A DNA stretch of 64,000 bases from JALORV01 sp963769745 (GCA_963769745.1 CAVYNB010000011.1:46133-110132), one strand, 5' to 3'. Shown: positions 7,975-17,175, counted from the stretch's first letter. Translations and numbers: made by a program. The notes: generated from the letters alone by a model not told the origin.

Positions 7975-9398
7975 TCAGCGGACGGCGGCCGCGACTCGAA
8001 TGCGCTCGAGCAGGGCGAGCTGGTCGCGCAGTGGCGCAGCCACGGCAGCCAGAGCGTCGCGCTGCGACTCGGCCAGTGGCTCGGAACCGGGGAGTTCCGC
8101 CGTCAGCGGATTGACCGGGTTGCCCTTGATCTTCACTTCAAAGTGCAGGTGAGGCCCTGTCGACCATCCGGTGGTGCCGACAAATCCAACGACGTCACCC
8201 TGCGCGACGCGCGCGCCCTTGACGACCCCGGGCCTGAAACCCTGCAGATGCGCATACAGGGTCGAGTGCTTCTCGTCGTGGCGCACCTCGACGATGTTGC
8301 CGTAGCCGCGTTGCCAGCCGGCGAATTCGACCGTGCCGCCGGCGACGGTTCGCACCTTGGTGCCGGTCGGAGCGGAGTAATCGATGCCGCGGTGGGCAGC
8401 GTCGTATCCGAACACCGGGTGAGTCCGGCTGTTGCTGAAACCGGAGCTCATGCGCGTGTACTCGAGCGGTGAACGCAGGAACGTGCGCTTCATGTTGCGT
8501 CCGCCGAGCCCGTAGTAGCCGCCGTGCTTGCTGCCGTCGTCGAACCAGTACGCCTCGACCGACTTGCCCTGGCTGATGAACTCGACCGCCAGCAGCCGTC
8601 CCGGACGCAGGTACTCGCCCGCCGCGTACAGGCCCTCGTAGATCGCCCTGAAGGTATCGCCGCGGCGCAGGTTTCGATGAAAGTCGATTTCGCTTTCGAG
8701 CGCGTCGATCATCTGCTGCGCGATCGAGTCCGGAATGTCGGCCTCATCAGCAGCGGCAAAGAGCGAGGAGTCTGCACTTCGCCGCTGCGCAGTTCCACCC
8801 GACGCTCGAGCGTGACCTGCGACTCGGCGACCCAGAAGCCGCCCGCTGCTGCGTCGTCACGGGTGAGGGTCAGCACCCGCGTGCCTGCCGAGAGGGCGGA
8901 ATCTTCCGTGTCGTTGAATGCGCGCAGCCAGTTGAGCCGGCCATCGGCCCCAACGTTGGCCTGGATGAACCGGCCCGGAGCCGCCTGAACCAGCGGCCGC
9001 GCTGAAGGGTTCGAGCGCAGAAAACGCGCAGCCGCCTCGTCGTCGATACCCATGCGGACCAGCAGCGCCGCGATCGGCTCGCCACGCTGGATGCGCGCCT
9101 CGCGGATGAAGAACTCGCGGCGTTCGGAGATATCCTGCAACTGGGCGCTGATCGACGGCGTAACGATCGCCTCGACAATGGGCCGCGACTGGAGTGAATC
9201 CAGGTCGAGCGCCGACGGTGCGGCGGCGATCGCGGCGATCGCGGCAGACAGCGGCAGCAGCGAGAGAACGGCGGTCAGTTCGATGCGGCTGCGGGTCGTG
9301 CGATCGAGCCGCTTCCAGCGACGCAGGACCAGCCGCGCACCCAGACGGACGTCCGAAGTGAGGCTCTGGAGCTGTTTGGATAGAATCACTAAAGGCAT
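7975..9398 (-). CDS. M23-family peptidoglycan endopeptidase, frameshifted
   Basis: A membrane-anchored LytM-type metallopeptidase that cleaves peptidoglycan cross-links. The N-terminal part has a basic segment, a membrane stretch ('ELTAVLSLLPLSAAIAAIAAA') and an OapA/LysM-like region ('REARIQRGEPIAALLVRMG'). The C-terminal part has the zinc/catalytic motifs 'AHRGIDYSAPTGTKV', 'STLYAHL' and 'GPHLHFEV'. The two parts lie in different frames: after 'LRSGEVQT' near 8775 the protein continues as 'SLFAAADEADIPDSIAQQM' once a base is added, so one base is missing. The repaired length is about 474 residues. The start is set at ATG 9398 (MPLVILSK) because the more upstream codon falls inside a hairpin. 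It is co-transcribed with anmK. Confidence 0.88.
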
Positions 9399-9414
9399 CG
9401 ACCGGCCCGGCAGG

Positions 9415-9444
9415 AAAAAGCGCACCGCTCGGTGCGCTTTTTTT
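9415..9444. terminator. Terminator-like hairpin between divergent genes
   Basis: AAAAAGCGCACCG/CGGTGCGCTTTTT (9415-9427 with 9430-9442) has a 2-base centre and 7 T on the plus strand, 5 T on the minus strand. It lies between the divergent M23 and tyrS genes, where no gene should end. Confidence 0.55.
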
Positions 9445-9494
9445 CGAAGGGCGAAGTATATCGCGGCAGCCCGGCAGGACCGGGTGCGCCGTCA

Positions 9495-10748
9495 ATGACT
9501 GCGATGGAACCGGGCGCGACAAAGACCTACCCGATTACTCGGGAAATCGAACAGACGCTGGCCCTGGTCATGCGTGGCTGTGACGAACTGCTGATCGAAG
9601 CGGAGTTCGCGCAGAAGCTCGCGCGCGCGCAGGCGACGCGACAGGCCTTGCGCTGCAAGCTGGGGCTCGATCCGACGGCGCCGGACATCCATCTGGGTCA
9701 CACGGTCGTCCTGAACAAGCTGCGCCAGCTGCAGGACCTCGGCCATACCGTGATCTTCCTGATCGGTGACTTCACCGGGATGATCGGCGACCCCTCTGGT
9801 CGCAACGCCATGCGGCCGCCGTTGTCGCGCGAAGAGATCGAAGCCAACGCGAAGACCTACTTCGATCAGGCCGCACTCGTGCTGGACCGCGACCGTACCG
9901 AGATCCGCTACAACTCGGAGTGGTCCGAGCCTCTGGGCGCCGCCGGCTTGATCAAACTGGCGGCGAAGTACACGCTGGCGCGGCTGCTCGAGCGGGATGA
10001 CTTTTCCAAACGCTTCCGCGACAACACGCCGATTGCGATGCACGAGCTTCTTTACCCGCTGATGCAGGGCTACGACTCGGTCGCGCTGCGGTCGGACATC
10101 GAGCTCGGCGGCACTGACCAGAAGTTCAACCTGCTGGTCGGGCGTGAGCTGCAGCGGCACTACGGGCAGGAGCCGCAGTGCGTGCTGACGATGCCGCTGC
10201 TGGAAGGGCTCGATGGTGTCGAGAAGATGTCGAAGAGCAAGAACAACTACATCGGCATCACCGAGGCTCCGTTCGAGATGTTCGGCAAGGTGATGTCGAT
10301 CTCCGACGATCTGATGTGGCGCTGGTACGACCTCGTGTCGACGCGCGGCACTGACGAGATCGCAGCCCTCAGGCTCGAGGCGGACGAGGGACGTAATCCG
10401 CGCGATATCAAGGTCTTGCTGGCCAAGGAGATCGTCACGCGCTTCCACTCCGCCGGCGCGGCTGACGCCTCGGAGCAGGAGTTCATGGCGCGTTTTCGTG
10501 CCGGCGCGGTTCCCGACGACATGCCGGAGTTCACCTTCGCTGCAGACGGTCCCGACGGGTTGGGGATCTGTGCGTTGCTCAGGCAAGCCGGCCTGGCCCC
10601 GTCGACCAGCGAGGCCGTGCGCAACATCGAGCAGGGCGGCGTCAGGATCGACGGCCATAAGGTCAGCGATCGCGGCTTGCGCCTTGGCAGTGGCACCTAC
10701 GTGGCGCAGGTCGGCAAGCGCAAGTGGGCGCGGGTGACCGTCGCCTGA
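9495..10748 (+). CDS. tyrS: Tyrosyl-tRNA synthetase
   Basis: A class I aminoacyl-tRNA synthetase that charges tRNA-Tyr. From the ATG at 9495 the protein has 417 residues. The ATP-binding HIGH-type motif is 'PDIHLGHTVVLNK' (about 63-75), the KMSKS loop 'VEKMSKSKNN' is intact (about 239-248), and the C-terminal S4 RNA-binding domain is seen in 'SEAVRNIEQGGVRIDGHKVS'. The HLGH form together with 'FTGMIGDPSGR' marks the TyrZ-like subgroup common in betaproteobacteria. No clear ribosome binding site is seen; ATG 9504 is an alternative start. It is followed by dtd, 147 bases on, which edits D-Tyr-tRNA, a sensible pairing. Confidence 0.96.
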   Translation: MTAMEPGATKTYPITREIEQTLALVMRGCDELLIEAEFAQKLARAQATRQALRCKLGLDPTAPDIHLGHTVVLNKLRQLQDLGHTVIFLIGDFTGMIGDPSGRNAMRPPLSREEIEANAKTYFDQAALVLDRDRTEIRYNSEWSEPLGAAGLIKLAAKYTLARLLERDDFSKRFRDNTPIAMHELLYPLMQGYDSVALRSDIELGGTDQKFNLLVGRELQRHYGQEPQCVLTMPLLEGLDGVEKMSKSKNNYIGITEAPFEMFGKVMSISDDLMWRWYDLVSTRGTDEIAALRLEADEGRNPRDIKVLLAKEIVTRFHSAGAADASEQEFMARFRAGAVPDDMPEFTFAADGPDGLGICALLRQAGLAPSTSEAVRNIEQGGVRIDGHKVSDRGLRLGSGTYVAQVGKRKWARVTVA

Positions 10749-10895
10749 GTCACGAAGTCCCGGCTGCGGCGACTGGAACCGAGCCGCGATCGGCGACGGT
10801 GCCGCCCAGCGGGCGCAATTCCAAGCCGAGTCAGTTCGAGTCCATGTCGTGGACCGGTCCCGTCTATCGGAAGTGCCCCACTAGAATCGAACTTG

Positions 10896-11357
10896 ATGAT
10901 TGCGCTGATTCAGCGGGTGACGCGAGGCCGGGTGACGGTCGATGGCGCGACCGTGGGGGCGATCGGTCCCGGACTGGTGGCGCTGGTCTGCGCCGAGCGC
11001 GATGACGGCGCGGCCGAAGCTGATGCGCTGGTCGACAAGCTCCTCGGGTATCGTGTCTTCGGCGATGCCGCCGGAAAGATGAATCTCAGTGTGCGCGATG
11101 TCGGTGGTGGCCTGCTGCTGGTGCCGCAGTTCACGCTGGCGGCTGACACGGCCAGCGGGACCCGGCCGAGCTTCACGCCGGCTGCTGCACCGGAGCTTGG
11201 GCGAAGGCTGTTCGAACGGTTCGTCGAGCGCGCTCGCGCGCATCACGCGCCGGTGGAGGCGGGGCGCTTCGGCGCACACATGCAGGTGGAATTGATCAAC
11301 GACGGCCCGGTGACGTTCTGGTTGCAGGTCCGGTCAAGGCAGGAGGCCAAGGCATGA
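10896..11357 (+). CDS. dtd: D-aminoacyl-tRNA deacylase
   Basis: It removes D-amino acids (and Gly) mischarged on tRNA. The 153 residues carry the two active-site motifs: 'LLLVPQFTLAAD' (the SQxTL motif, here with Pro for Ser) and 'NDGPVTFWL' (the cross-subunit Gly-Pro motif). The start is ATG 10896 (MIALIQRV). A TAGAAT box at 10882-10887 is so close that the mRNA would be almost leaderless. It overlaps the next gene by 4 bases (ATGA). Confidence 0.95.
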   Translation: MIALIQRVTRGRVTVDGATVGAIGPGLVALVCAERDDGAAEADALVDKLLGYRVFGDAAGKMNLSVRDVGGGLLLVPQFTLAADTASGTRPSFTPAAAPELGRRLFERFVERARAHHAPVEAGRFGAHMQVELINDGPVTFWLQVRSRQEAKA

Positions 11358-11980
11358 AACTCTGGAGCGAATCGTTTACCGATGGCAGTGCGATACCGGG
11401 CGAGTATGCGTTCTGCGTGATCGACCCGGCGCATCACGTCAAGCTCTCGTCGAACCGCAATCCGCATCTTGCGTGGGCGGATGTGCCGGCGGGCACGCAG
11501 TCATTCGTGCTGATCTGCCACGACCCCGATGTCCCGAGCAAGCCCGATGACCTCTTCAAGGAAGATCGGGAAATCCCGTCGTCCCTGCCTCGGGTGGACT
11601 TCTTCCACTGGACGCTGGTCGACATTCCGGCGGCCACGCGCGCGATCGAGGCCGGCAGCTACTCGAAGGAAGTGACGCCTCGCGGCAAGAACGGCCCGGC
11701 GGCGATCAACGGGACGCGCCAGGGCGTCAATGACTACACGGGCTGGTTCGCAGCCGACCATGACATGAGCGGCGATTATTTCGGCTATGACGGTCCGTGT
11801 CCGCCGTGGAACGATTCGATCCTGCACCACTACGTGTTTACGGTCTACGCACTCGACCTCGATCGCGTGCCGGTCGACGGGAAGTTCACCGCGCCTGAGG
11901 TACTCAAGGCGATCGATGGCCATGTGCTCGCCAAGGCATCGCTGCAGGGAACCTTCACTTTGAACCCGCGTCTCGCGTGA
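11354..11980 (+). CDS. YbhB/YbcL-family (PEBP, Raf-kinase-inhibitor-like) protein
   Basis: A 208-residue phosphatidylethanolamine-binding-protein fold member. Conserved parts are 'NPHLAWADVPAGTQSFVLICHDPDVP' split as the ligand-pocket Asp-Pro-Asp ('HDPDVP', about 56-61), 'FFHWTLVDIPA' and 'GYDGPCPPW', followed by 'HHYVFTVYALD'. It has no signal peptide, so it is cytoplasmic. The bacterial function is not established; it starts within the dtd stop codon and ends within the start of the phosphatase gene, so all three are translationally coupled. It is somewhat longer than E. coli YbhB (158) owing to an insert 'SKPDDLFKEDREIPSSLPR'. Confidence 0.9.
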   Translation: MKLWSESFTDGSAIPGEYAFCVIDPAHHVKLSSNRNPHLAWADVPAGTQSFVLICHDPDVPSKPDDLFKEDREIPSSLPRVDFFHWTLVDIPAATRAIEAGSYSKEVTPRGKNGPAAINGTRQGVNDYTGWFAADHDMSGDYFGYDGPCPPWNDSILHHYVFTVYALDLDRVPVDGKFTAPEVLKAIDGHVLAKASLQGTFTLNPRLA

Positions 11981-12618
11981 GTTCGACCACGCTGCTGCTG
12001 ATCCGCCACGGCGAGACGGCGTGGAATGCCGAGCACCGGATCCAGGGTCACCTCGACATCCCGTTGTCGGCAACAGGTATTCGGCAGGCCGCGCTGCTGG
12101 CGAACCGCCTGGCGCAGGAAACGATCGATGCCGTCTATTCGAGCGAACTGACACGCGCCCGGCTGACGGCCGAACCGTTCGCGGCGCGGCTCGGACTGGA
12201 CATCACTCTGGACACGCGCCTGCGCGAGCGCTCGTTCGGGGTGTTCGAAGGGCTCACGGCGGACGAGGTCTCGGCCCGCCACCCGGAGGGCTTCCGGCGC
12301 TGGCGCGAGCGCGACCCGGCCTGGGCCATAGACGAAGGTGAGAGCGGCCAGCAACTGATCGACCGCGTGCTGTCGGCGCTGCACGACATCACGCAACGGC
12401 ATCCGGACGAGTCGGTGGCCGTCGTCACCCATGGCGGCGTGCTCGATGTCGTCTATCGCGCGGCGCGCGGCCTGCACTGGAGCGCCCCGCGGGAGCATCA
12501 GATGCTGAATGCAAGCATCAATCGCCTGACTTCCCAGGCAGCCCCACTGGCTCTCAGCATCCTGGGCTGGGGCGACGTCGCCCATCTTGTCGAGGCGCGT
12601 GACGAGTCGCTGACCTGA
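11977..12618 (+). CDS. Histidine phosphatase superfamily protein
   Basis: A phosphoglycerate-mutase-like phosphatase of 213 residues. The RHG motif 'LLIRHGETAWNAEHRIQGHLD' is split here as 'RHGETAWN' (catalytic His about residue 11), with the second catalytic His in 'VVTHGGVLD'. The acid residue lies in 'LRERSFGVFEGLT'. The family includes cofactor-dependent mutases, GpmB-like phosphatases and CobC; the substrate cannot be told from sequence. The GTG start overlaps the previous stop (GTGA). The sequence ends in a short tail 'VEARDESLT'. Confidence 0.9.
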   Translation: MSSTTLLLIRHGETAWNAEHRIQGHLDIPLSATGIRQAALLANRLAQETIDAVYSSELTRARLTAEPFAARLGLDITLDTRLRERSFGVFEGLTADEVSARHPEGFRRWRERDPAWAIDEGESGQQLIDRVLSALHDITQRHPDESVAVVTHGGVLDVVYRAARGLHWSAPREHQMLNASINRLTSQAAPLALSILGWGDVAHLVEARDESLT

Positions 12619-12677
12619 ATCTCGTCTAGCTTGACCGCTGCCATGCCGGCAGCCGACCCGCCCGCTACAGTGCAGAC

Positions 12678-13938
12678 ATGAATTCGACGCTGACGCAGGT
12701 CGTGTCGTTTGCCGTGAGTGCCGGGATCGGACTGCTGGTCGGCCTCGAGCGCGAACGCAAGCCCTCGGCGAAAGCCGGGGTGCGCACCTTCGCACTGATC
12801 GCGGTACTGGGCTCGCTGGCCGCACTTCTCACCGAGGCGACCGGTTCGGCCTGGGCGCTCGCGGCGGGTGCGGTGTGCGTCACCGGAGCACTGGTGGCCG
12901 CCTACCTGCAGGATCGGGAATCGATCCACGACGATGCCGGCACGACGACCGTCGTGGCTGCCATCGCGGTGTTCTTCCTCGGCGCGGCCAACTACTACGG
13001 CTATCGCACGCTGGCCGTCGCGCTCGGCGTCGGCATGACGGCACTGCTCTACTTCAAGGCCGAACTCGAAGGGTTCAGCCAGAAGCTGACCGGACAGGAC
13101 ATCCGGTCGATGCTGCAGTTTGCCGTGCTGACGGCCGTCATCCTGCCGCTGCTGCCGGACCGTTCGTTCGGGCCGTACGGTGTCCTGAATCCGTTTCAGA
13201 TCTGGCTGATGGTCGTGCTGGTGGCTGCCGTCAGCCTCGCGGGCTACGTCGCCTGGCGCCTGACGCTGGGCCGCCACGGACTGCTGCTCACCGGCGTGCT
13301 CGGTGGTGTGGCGTCGAGCACGGCCACAACGCTCGTCTACGCCCGCCATGCAGCCGCCGGTGCCCAGCCGGTGTCAGCAGCGTTGCTGGTGATCCTGCTG
13401 GCGAATGCGACGATGCTGGTGCGTGTGCTCGTCCTGGTCGGCGTGGTCGCGCCAAGCTCTCTGCCGCTGGCACTGCTGGTGATCGTGCCGGCGCTGCTGG
13501 TCGCGGTCGCTGGCGTTGCCTGGCGCTGGTCCTCTGCGTCGACGGCCCCGCCGGCCGGCGAGGCGGCGTTCCGCAATCCGACCCAGTTGCGAACCGCACT
13601 CGGGTTCGGCGCGATCTATGCGGTCATCCTGCTGCTCGCGGCCTGGGCCAATGACCTGCTGGGCTCGCGCGGGCTCATGGCGCTGGCCGCGGTGTCCGGC
13701 CTGACCGATGTCGACGCCATCACGCTGTCGTCGATGCGACTGCTCGATAACGGCGCGCTGACGCAGGCGACAGCGCTTGTCCGCGGTCGGCGTTGCGGTC
13801 GCGTCCAACCTGGTCTTCAAGGCGGTCGTGGCGGCCTCGGCCGGCGGACCACTGATGCGCTGGGCCGTGCTGCGCGCTTTCACCGGTCCGCTGCTGGGGC
13901 TCGCTGCCGGATTCTGGGCGCTGCACGCACTGGCATAA
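12678..13938 (+). CDS. MgtC/DUF4010-family membrane protein, frameshifted near the 3' end
   Basis: A polytopic inner-membrane protein with an N-terminal MgtC/SapB domain ('GIGLLVGLERERKPSAKAGVRTF' split motif, then four membrane helices) and a C-terminal DUF4010 domain of further helices ('DLLGSRGLMALAAVSGLTDVDAITLS'). The function is unknown. At about 13778 the frame breaks after 'ALTQATAL'; removing one base gives 'SAVGVAVASNLVFKAVVAAS' and an ending '...GFWALHALA' with stop at 13936. The repaired product has 419 residues. The +1 base (G in CTTGTCC) is probably an error. The gene stands alone and ends just before the glyA riboswitch. Confidence 0.85.
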
Positions 13939-13955
13939 TTTCACCGCCATCCCGT

Positions 13956-14061
13956 TCCGCGTGACTGGCGAAAGGGTGAGTACACCCGGGGAGCGCGGAC
14001 AACTCTGCTACCCGCGTAGCTGCCGTTCGCCTGGGCAGATGGCAAGTGACGAACCACTTGC
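13956..14061 (+). promoter_or_regulatory. ZTP (pfl) riboswitch controlling glyA
   Basis: This matches the pfl/ZTP aptamer. It has P1 TCCGCG/CGCGGA (13956-13961 with 13994-13999), the core GTGACTGGCG (13961-13970), a P2 hairpin GGGTG/CACCC, GGGGAG (13988-13993), and the distal 3' strand GCCGTTCGCCTGGGC (14022-14036) that makes the pseudoknot. A GCAAGTG/CACTTGC hairpin (14042-14061) follows, 10 bases before the ribosome binding site, and is probably the expression platform. Known ZTP riboswitches turn on folate and one-carbon genes, glyA included, when ZMP/ZTP signals low 10-formyl-THF. Confidence 0.92.
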
Positions 14062-14079
14062 AAACTCACGCGAGGAACT

Positions 14080-15343
14080 ATGTTCAAGCGAAGCGCATAC
14101 ACGGTCGAAGCGATCGATCCCGAACTCTGGGCTGCCATCCGGCATGAAAATGTCCGGCAGGAACAGCACATCGAGCTGATCGCCTCCGAGAACTACACGA
14201 GCCCCGCGGTCATGGCCGCGCAGGGCAGCCAGCTCACCAACAAGTACGCCGAAGGTTATCCGGGCAAGCGTTACTACGGCGGCTGCGAGTACGTCGACGT
14301 CGCCGAAACGCTGGCGCTCGACCGGCTGAAGCAGACTCTTCGGCTATCCGACGATCGAACTCGCGGCCAACGTGCAGCCGCATTCCGGCGCGCAGGCCAA
14401 CACGGCGGTCTTCCTCGCATTGCTCAACCCCGGCGACACGATCATGGGTCTGTCGCTGGCCGAGGGCGGGCACCTGACCCACGGCATGGCGCTCAACATT
14501 TCCGGCAAGTGGTTCAAGGTCGTGAGCTACGGACTGAACGAGCGCGAGGAGATCGACTACGACGCGATGGAGCATCTGGCGCACCGGCACAAGCCGAAGC
14601 TGATCATCGCCGGCGCCTCGGCGTATTCGCTGCGCTTCGACTGGGCGCGCTTCGCCAAGGTGGCGAAGGAGGTCGGCGCGTACTTCATGGTCGACATGGC
14701 GCACTACGCCGGCCTGATCGCCGCCGGTATCTACCCGAGCCCGATCCCGCATGCCGATGTCGTGACCAGCACCACGCACAAGACGCTGCGCGGCCCGCGC
14801 GGCGGCCTGATCCTGATGAAGCCGGCACTCGAGAAACCGATCAACAGTGCGGTGTTCCCAGGCATCCAGGGCGGCCCGCTGATGCACGTGATCGCGGCCA
14901 AGGCGGTCGCTTTCAAGGAGGCGCTGGCGCCCGAGTTCAAGACCTACCAGCAGCAGGTGCTGGCCAATGCCCGCGTACTGGCCGAAACGCTGGTCAAGCG
15001 CGGCCTGCGCATCGTCTCGGGCCGTACCGAGAGCCACCTGATGCTGGTGGACCTGCGCGCCAAGCAGATCACCGGCAAGGATGCCGAGGCCGTGCTCGGG
15101 CAGGCGCACATCACGATCAACAAGAACGCGATCCCGAAGGACCCGGAAAAGCCGATGGTCACCAGCGGCATCCGCCTTGGCAGCCCGGCGATGACGACGC
15201 GCGGTTTCCGCGAGGCCGAAGCCGAACAGACCGCCAACCTGATCGCCGACGTGCTCGACAATCCGAAGGACCCCGCCACCGTCGCCCGCGTGCGCGGCGA
15301 GGTCGAAACGCTGACCGCGCGCTTCCCGGTCTACGGCGCCTGA
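14080..15343 (+). CDS. glyA: Serine hydroxymethyltransferase, frameshifted
   Basis: A PLP enzyme interconverting serine and glycine and charging THF with a methylene group. 'NIELIASENYTS'-type N-terminus ('HIELIASENY'), 'YPGKRYYGGCEYVD', 'QPHSGAQANTAVF', 'DMAHYAGLIAAG' and the PLP-lysine motif 'VVTSTTHKTLRGPRGG' are all present. The frame changes at about 14335: reading CAG-CTC-TTC-GGC instead of CAGACTCTTCGGC gives 'LKQLFGYPTIELAANVQPHSG', so one extra A has been inserted. The repaired length is 420 residues, normal for GlyA. Because the gene is close to essential, a sequencing error is likely. GAGGAA lies before the ATG; the ZTP riboswitch is upstream and nrdR downstream. Confidence 0.95.
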
Positions 15344-15517
15344 GCGACAGCCGAAGGCGCTGACCAAGTGACGACGAACGCGATGACTCCACCCGCCTCG
15401 TCGCCGTTGGTCATCGGGCCGCTCGCCCGGCCGGTCCGAAGAGCGGCCCGCTGATCAGATCGGCGAGGTGCACGTGCGACGCCGCAAGCGGGTCGCGTAC
15501 ACCGAGCGCGCGCACTA

Positions 15518-16006
15518 ATGCGTTGTCCCTTCTGCCAGCACGCCGACACGCAGGTCATCGACTCGCGCGCGTCGGACGAGGGCGCGACCATTCGCCGCCG
15601 GCGCAAGTGCCTGTCCTGCGACAAGCGATTCACGACCTACGAGCGGGTCGAGCTGGCCATGCCGACCATCATCAAGCGCGGTGGCGGCCGTGCCGACTAC
15701 GACCGGGACAAGCTGCGCGCCAGCATGCAGCTGTCGTTGCGCAAGCGGCCCGTGCCGCGCGAGGCGGTCGACGAGGCCATCGCCCGCATCGAGGACAAAC
15801 TGCTGTCCTCCGCCCAGCGCGAGGTCAAGAGCGAAAAGCTGGGCGAACTCGTGATGCGCGAGCTCAAGCGCCTCGACAAGGTCGCCTACATCCGCTTCGC
15901 CTCGGTCTACCGCAGCTTCGAGGACGTCGACGAGTTTGCCGAGGTCGTCAGGGAGATCCGGCCGGGCAAGCGGCCGCGCAAGCGCACGGGACGCAGCGGG
16001 TCCTAG
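15518..16006 (+). CDS. nrdR: Transcriptional repressor NrdR
   Basis: A zinc/ATP-cone repressor of ribonucleotide reductase genes. The 162 residues have the zinc ribbon 'MRCPFCQHADTQVIDSR...CLSCDKRFTTYER' (Cys3, Cys6 and the CLSC pair), then the ATP cone ('IIKRGGGRADYDRDKLRASMQLSLRKRPV' region) and 'VAYIRFASVYRSFEDVDEF'. The C-terminal basic tail 'GKRPRKRTGRSGS' is slightly long. It follows glyA by 174 bases, a standard betaproteobacterial order (glyA-nrdR). The intervening 15344-15517 shows no feature I can name. Confidence 0.97.
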   Translation: MRCPFCQHADTQVIDSRASDEGATIRRRRKCLSCDKRFTTYERVELAMPTIIKRGGGRADYDRDKLRASMQLSLRKRPVPREAVDEAIARIEDKLLSSAQREVKSEKLGELVMRELKRLDKVAYIRFASVYRSFEDVDEFAEVVREIRPGKRPRKRTGRSGS

Positions 16007-16026
16007 CTGCGCCGCTCCGGCAGGGA

Positions 16027-16055
16027 CTTGAAACTCCGGGCCGCCGTCCCGAATT
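16027..16055 (+). promoter_or_regulatory. Heat-shock (sigma-32 type) promoter of hsp20
   Basis: CTTGAAA (16027-16033), a 14-base spacer and CCCGAATT (16048-16055) match the sigma-32 consensus CTTGAAA-N13/14-CCCCATNT well. It lies 50 bases before the first hsp20 gene, the expected place. Confidence 0.65.
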
Positions 16056-16104
16056 GGGAGACACCGCAGGCAACGACCTGCCGTCAACCCAATCGGAGGT
16101 CCTT

Positions 16105-16548
16105 ATGAATCAGCTTTCTGTGCGTCGCAGCGATCCTTTCAGCTCGCTGGTCGATGACGTCTTCAATGATTTCTTCCAGCGCTCCGGCGTCGCTCCGGGA
16201 CGCAGTCCGGATGCGCCATCGGTCGCGCGCGCACGCATGGATGTCGTCGACAAGGGCGACAAGTTCGAAATCACGGTCGACCTTCCGGGCGTCAGCAAGG
16301 AAGACATCAACGTGACCGTGGAAGGTGCCCGGGTAACGCTGCAGGCCGAGAGCCGCAAGCAGCGCGAGACCAAGGATGGCGAGCGCGTGCTGCACAGCGA
16401 GCGTACGGTCACCAGCTATGCGCGCAGCTTCGAGCTGCCGGTCGAGGTCAGCGAAGACGGCGCCGATGCCCGCTTCGAAAATGGTGTGCTGACCCTGGCG
16501 CTGCCGAAGCGCGTGACGGTCACCAGCAAGCGGCTGGCGGTTCGCTGA
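16105..16548 (+). CDS. Small heat-shock protein (Hsp20/alpha-crystallin)
   Basis: An ATP-independent holdase chaperone of 147 residues. The alpha-crystallin domain spans about 45-140: 'ARMDVVDKGDKFEITVDLPGVSKEDINVTVEG' blocks, 'GERVLHSERTVTSYARSFELP' and 'ARFENGVLTLALPKR' (the conserved A-x-x-x-n-GVL motif). The ATG at 16105 follows a good GGAGGT site. A sigma-32-type promoter is 50 bases upstream. A second Hsp20 gene lies 177 bases downstream; the two proteins are clearly related but diverged, suggesting an old duplication. Confidence 0.95.
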   Translation: MNQLSVRRSDPFSSLVDDVFNDFFQRSGVAPGRSPDAPSVARARMDVVDKGDKFEITVDLPGVSKEDINVTVEGARVTLQAESRKQRETKDGERVLHSERTVTSYARSFELPVEVSEDGADARFENGVLTLALPKRVTVTSKRLAVR

Positions 16549-16629
16549 AGCGGCGCAAATCTGGCGGCCGGAGCGGGGTCGGCCGGCTCGAGCCGCGTTC
16601 CCGGTCCGCCGTTGACGAACGTCAAGTGC

Positions 16630-16665
16630 CGCCACGGGCCGACCTTGAAGCGGCCCGGTGGCGGT
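16630..16665 (+). promoter_or_regulatory. GC-rich hairpin between the two hsp20 genes
   Basis: CCGCCACGGGCC and GGCCCGGTGGCGG pair with a single bulge around a short loop. There is no T run, so it is a weak terminator at best. It may mark the end of the first hsp20 mRNA or a structured leader of the second. Confidence 0.35.
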
Positions 16666-16725
16666 CTATGTTGAAACTGAAGGTCCGGAGTCTCTTCCGG
16701 GCCAGGGTCCAGTAGAGGAGGACAT

Positions 16726-17175
16726 ATGGCAAATCTCCTGGTACGACGTCGCAATGATCCGTTCACGCCGCTGTTCGGCGACTGGATGGACGATTTGTGG
16801 AACCGCACCGGAATCGCAGCGATGCCGCGCTACGCCGACATGCCGGGTGTCGAGCGCGCACTGATGGATGTGGTCGACAAGAACGACCACTTCGAAGTCA
16901 AGGTCGACATGCCGGGCGTGAAGAAGGAAGACATCGACGTATCGATCGAAGGATCGCGCGTGGCGATCCGGGCGGAGACGCAGAGCACGAAGGAAGAGAA
17001 GGAAGGCGAGCGCGTGCTCCACACCGAGCGTTTCGCTGCGATGTATGCGCGGACGTTCGAACTGCCGGCTGACGTCACGGAAGCGGGTGCCGAGGCACAC
17101 TACGAAAATGGTGTCCTGACGCTCACTTTGCCCAAGCGGGCGCCGCTGGCGAGCAGGAAGCTGGCGATCAACTGA
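16726..17175 (+). CDS. Small heat-shock protein (Hsp20/alpha-crystallin), second copy
   Basis: A 149-residue small heat-shock protein. The alpha-crystallin domain is complete: 'ALMDVVDKNDHFEVKVDMPGVKKEDIDVSIEG' blocks, 'GERVLHTERFAAMYARTFELP' and 'AHYENGVLTLTLPKR'. The N-terminal arm has several Trp residues ('FGDWMDDLWNRTG'), typical of client-binding arms. GAGGAGG stands directly before the ATG at 16726. It probably forms mixed or parallel oligomers with the neighbouring copy. A strong terminator ends the unit. Confidence 0.95.
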   Translation: MANLLVRRRNDPFTPLFGDWMDDLWNRTGIAAMPRYADMPGVERALMDVVDKNDHFEVKVDMPGVKKEDIDVSIEGSRVAIRAETQSTKEEKEGERVLHTERFAAMYARTFELPADVTEAGAEAHYENGVLTLTLPKRAPLASRKLAIN

